5,839 nt of DNA from Spirochaetia bacterium (GTDB taxonomy: Bacteria > Spirochaetota > Spirochaetia > Treponematales > Treponemataceae). The DNA lies in NCBI GenBank assembly GCA_900769985.1, contig CAAGIS010000109.1:1-5839 (forward strand), read 5' to 3'. The notes under the pieces are model-generated. The model saw only the letters and a list, made by a program, of their open reading frames with translations. It did not search any database and was not told the origin of the DNA. The position numbers and the translations under genes were made by a program. Positions 5,298-5,839 of this stretch are shown piece after piece; position 1 is the stretch's first letter, and every line of letters begins with the position of its first letter.

Positions 5298-5839
5298 TTA
5301 TTTAATCATCGCATGGTATTCCTGCAGACTCTTCACGCTTCCCTCACCACCGTGACCGCCTTTTACCGCCTCAATTCCCTTTACAGCGGCAACAGCTCCA
5401 GCCAGTGTAGTGATGTAGCTTACCTTGTACTTCAAACAAACCTTGCGGATTGTCTTTCTGTCTTCAGCGTAGTTGCGTTTTGCCTTTGGTGTGTTGATTA
5501 CGAGGCAAACTTCTTTGTTCATAATCATATCCACAACATCAGGGCGACCACCACCAATTTTGTTTACAACTTCGCATTTAATTCCGTTTGCGTTGTAGAA
5601 GTCGGCAGTTCCCTGAGTGCCCACAAGAGTAAATCCCAAATCTTTGAGAGTTTTTCCAATCATCAAAACCTGGTCTTTCTGGCTTTCCTTGTTGCTCAAA
5701 GAAATCAAAACTTTTTTGTTTTCCCAGGCAGCAGGAGCGTGTGGAAGTTCCGAACCAGCAGCTTCCTGTGATTTGTAGAATGCCAGAGGGAAAGTTTCAG
5801 CAAGTCCCAAAACTTCTCCAGTCGAACGCATTTCAGGTC
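5298..5839 (-). CDS. carB: Carbamoyl-phosphate synthase large subunit, C-terminal part (5'-partial)
   Basis: This is the C-terminal end of CarB, which makes carbamoyl phosphate from bicarbonate, ATP and glutamine-derived ammonia for pyrimidine and arginine synthesis. The frame runs off the right edge; residues PE precede the internal Met at 5829-5831, giving the conserved PEMRSTGEV of the second ATP-grasp half. About 180 of the usual 1,070 or so residues are present. After PEMRSTGEV comes the MGS-like allosteric domain: KKVLISLSNKES, LGFTLVGTQGTADF, the VNKIGGGRPDVVDMI signature, CLVINTP, DRKTIRKVCLKYKVSYITT and the terminal SVKSLQEYHAMIK. That domain binds effectors such as UMP or ornithine in known enzymes. 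The reading frame is intact. It is convergent with the HU-like gene. It is a core gene and probably marks the boundary of the accessory region. Confidence 0.97.
   Translation of the reverse strand, partial: PEMRSTGEVLGLAETFPLAFYKSQEAAGSELPHAPAAWENKKVLISLSNKESQKDQVLMIGKTLKDLGFTLVGTQGTADFYNANGIKCEVVNKIGGGRPDVVDMIMNKEVCLVINTPKAKRNYAEDRKTIRKVCLKYKVSYITTLAGAVAAVKGIEAVKGGHGGEGSVKSLQEYHAMIK

Noticed and set aside
5313..5771. 152-codon + strand ORF over carB
   Set aside because: It lies wholly opposite the well-conserved CarB MGS domain and resembles no protein family.
1..5839. CRISPR array, insertion sequence, integrase or transposase
   Set aside because: No regularly spaced repeats and no transposase or recombinase motifs were found on either strand.

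Overview
The window reads as accessory chromosomal DNA next to a housekeeping gene. The base composition is AT-rich, most genes have clear Shine-Dalgarno sites (AGGAG, GGAGG), and promoters resemble sigma70 TTGACA/TATAAT. The right edge carries the C-terminal end of carB on the minus strand. SD use and promoter style argue against Bacteroidetes. A host-associated spirochaete such as Treponema is my best guess, but this is weak inference and no taxonomic marker gene is present.

Left block (1-3474, + strand): four tightly packed genes that look like one operon. They are a helical protein of unknown function cut by the left edge, a small GIY-YIG-fold protein, a DUF1016/YhcG-type PD-(D/E)XK nuclease, and an HNH endonuclease. 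Three unrelated nuclease folds in a row, without a methylase in view, suggest part of a defence or DNA-processing island. The first gene is far more AT-rich than the right side of the window. The DUF1016 gene carries two in-frame near-perfect palindromes in its interdomain linker.

Middle block (3475-4020): a small XRE-family regulator with its own TTGACA promoter. A nearly complete 42-bp palindrome, probably its operator, overlaps the promoter. A hairpin terminator follows the gene.

Leader region (4021-4349): about 330 bp without a long gene but full of signals. It holds a 16-codon micro-ORF behind a perfect AGGAGG, and a long inverted repeat (4154-4227). On the minus strand a perfect-consensus TTGACA-N17-TATAAT promoter is followed about 80 nt later by an intrinsic terminator, so a small antisense RNA is predicted. 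In the + transcript, 12 nt of the right repeat arm are perfectly complementary to the Shine-Dalgarno region of the next gene. Together these suggest a leader-peptide/antisense-RNA translational switch, which is the most interesting part of the window.

Right block (4350-5839): a HU-like DNA-binding-domain/DUF4469-type protein with an intrinsic terminator, then a terminator hairpin between the convergent genes, then the carB 3' end on the minus strand.
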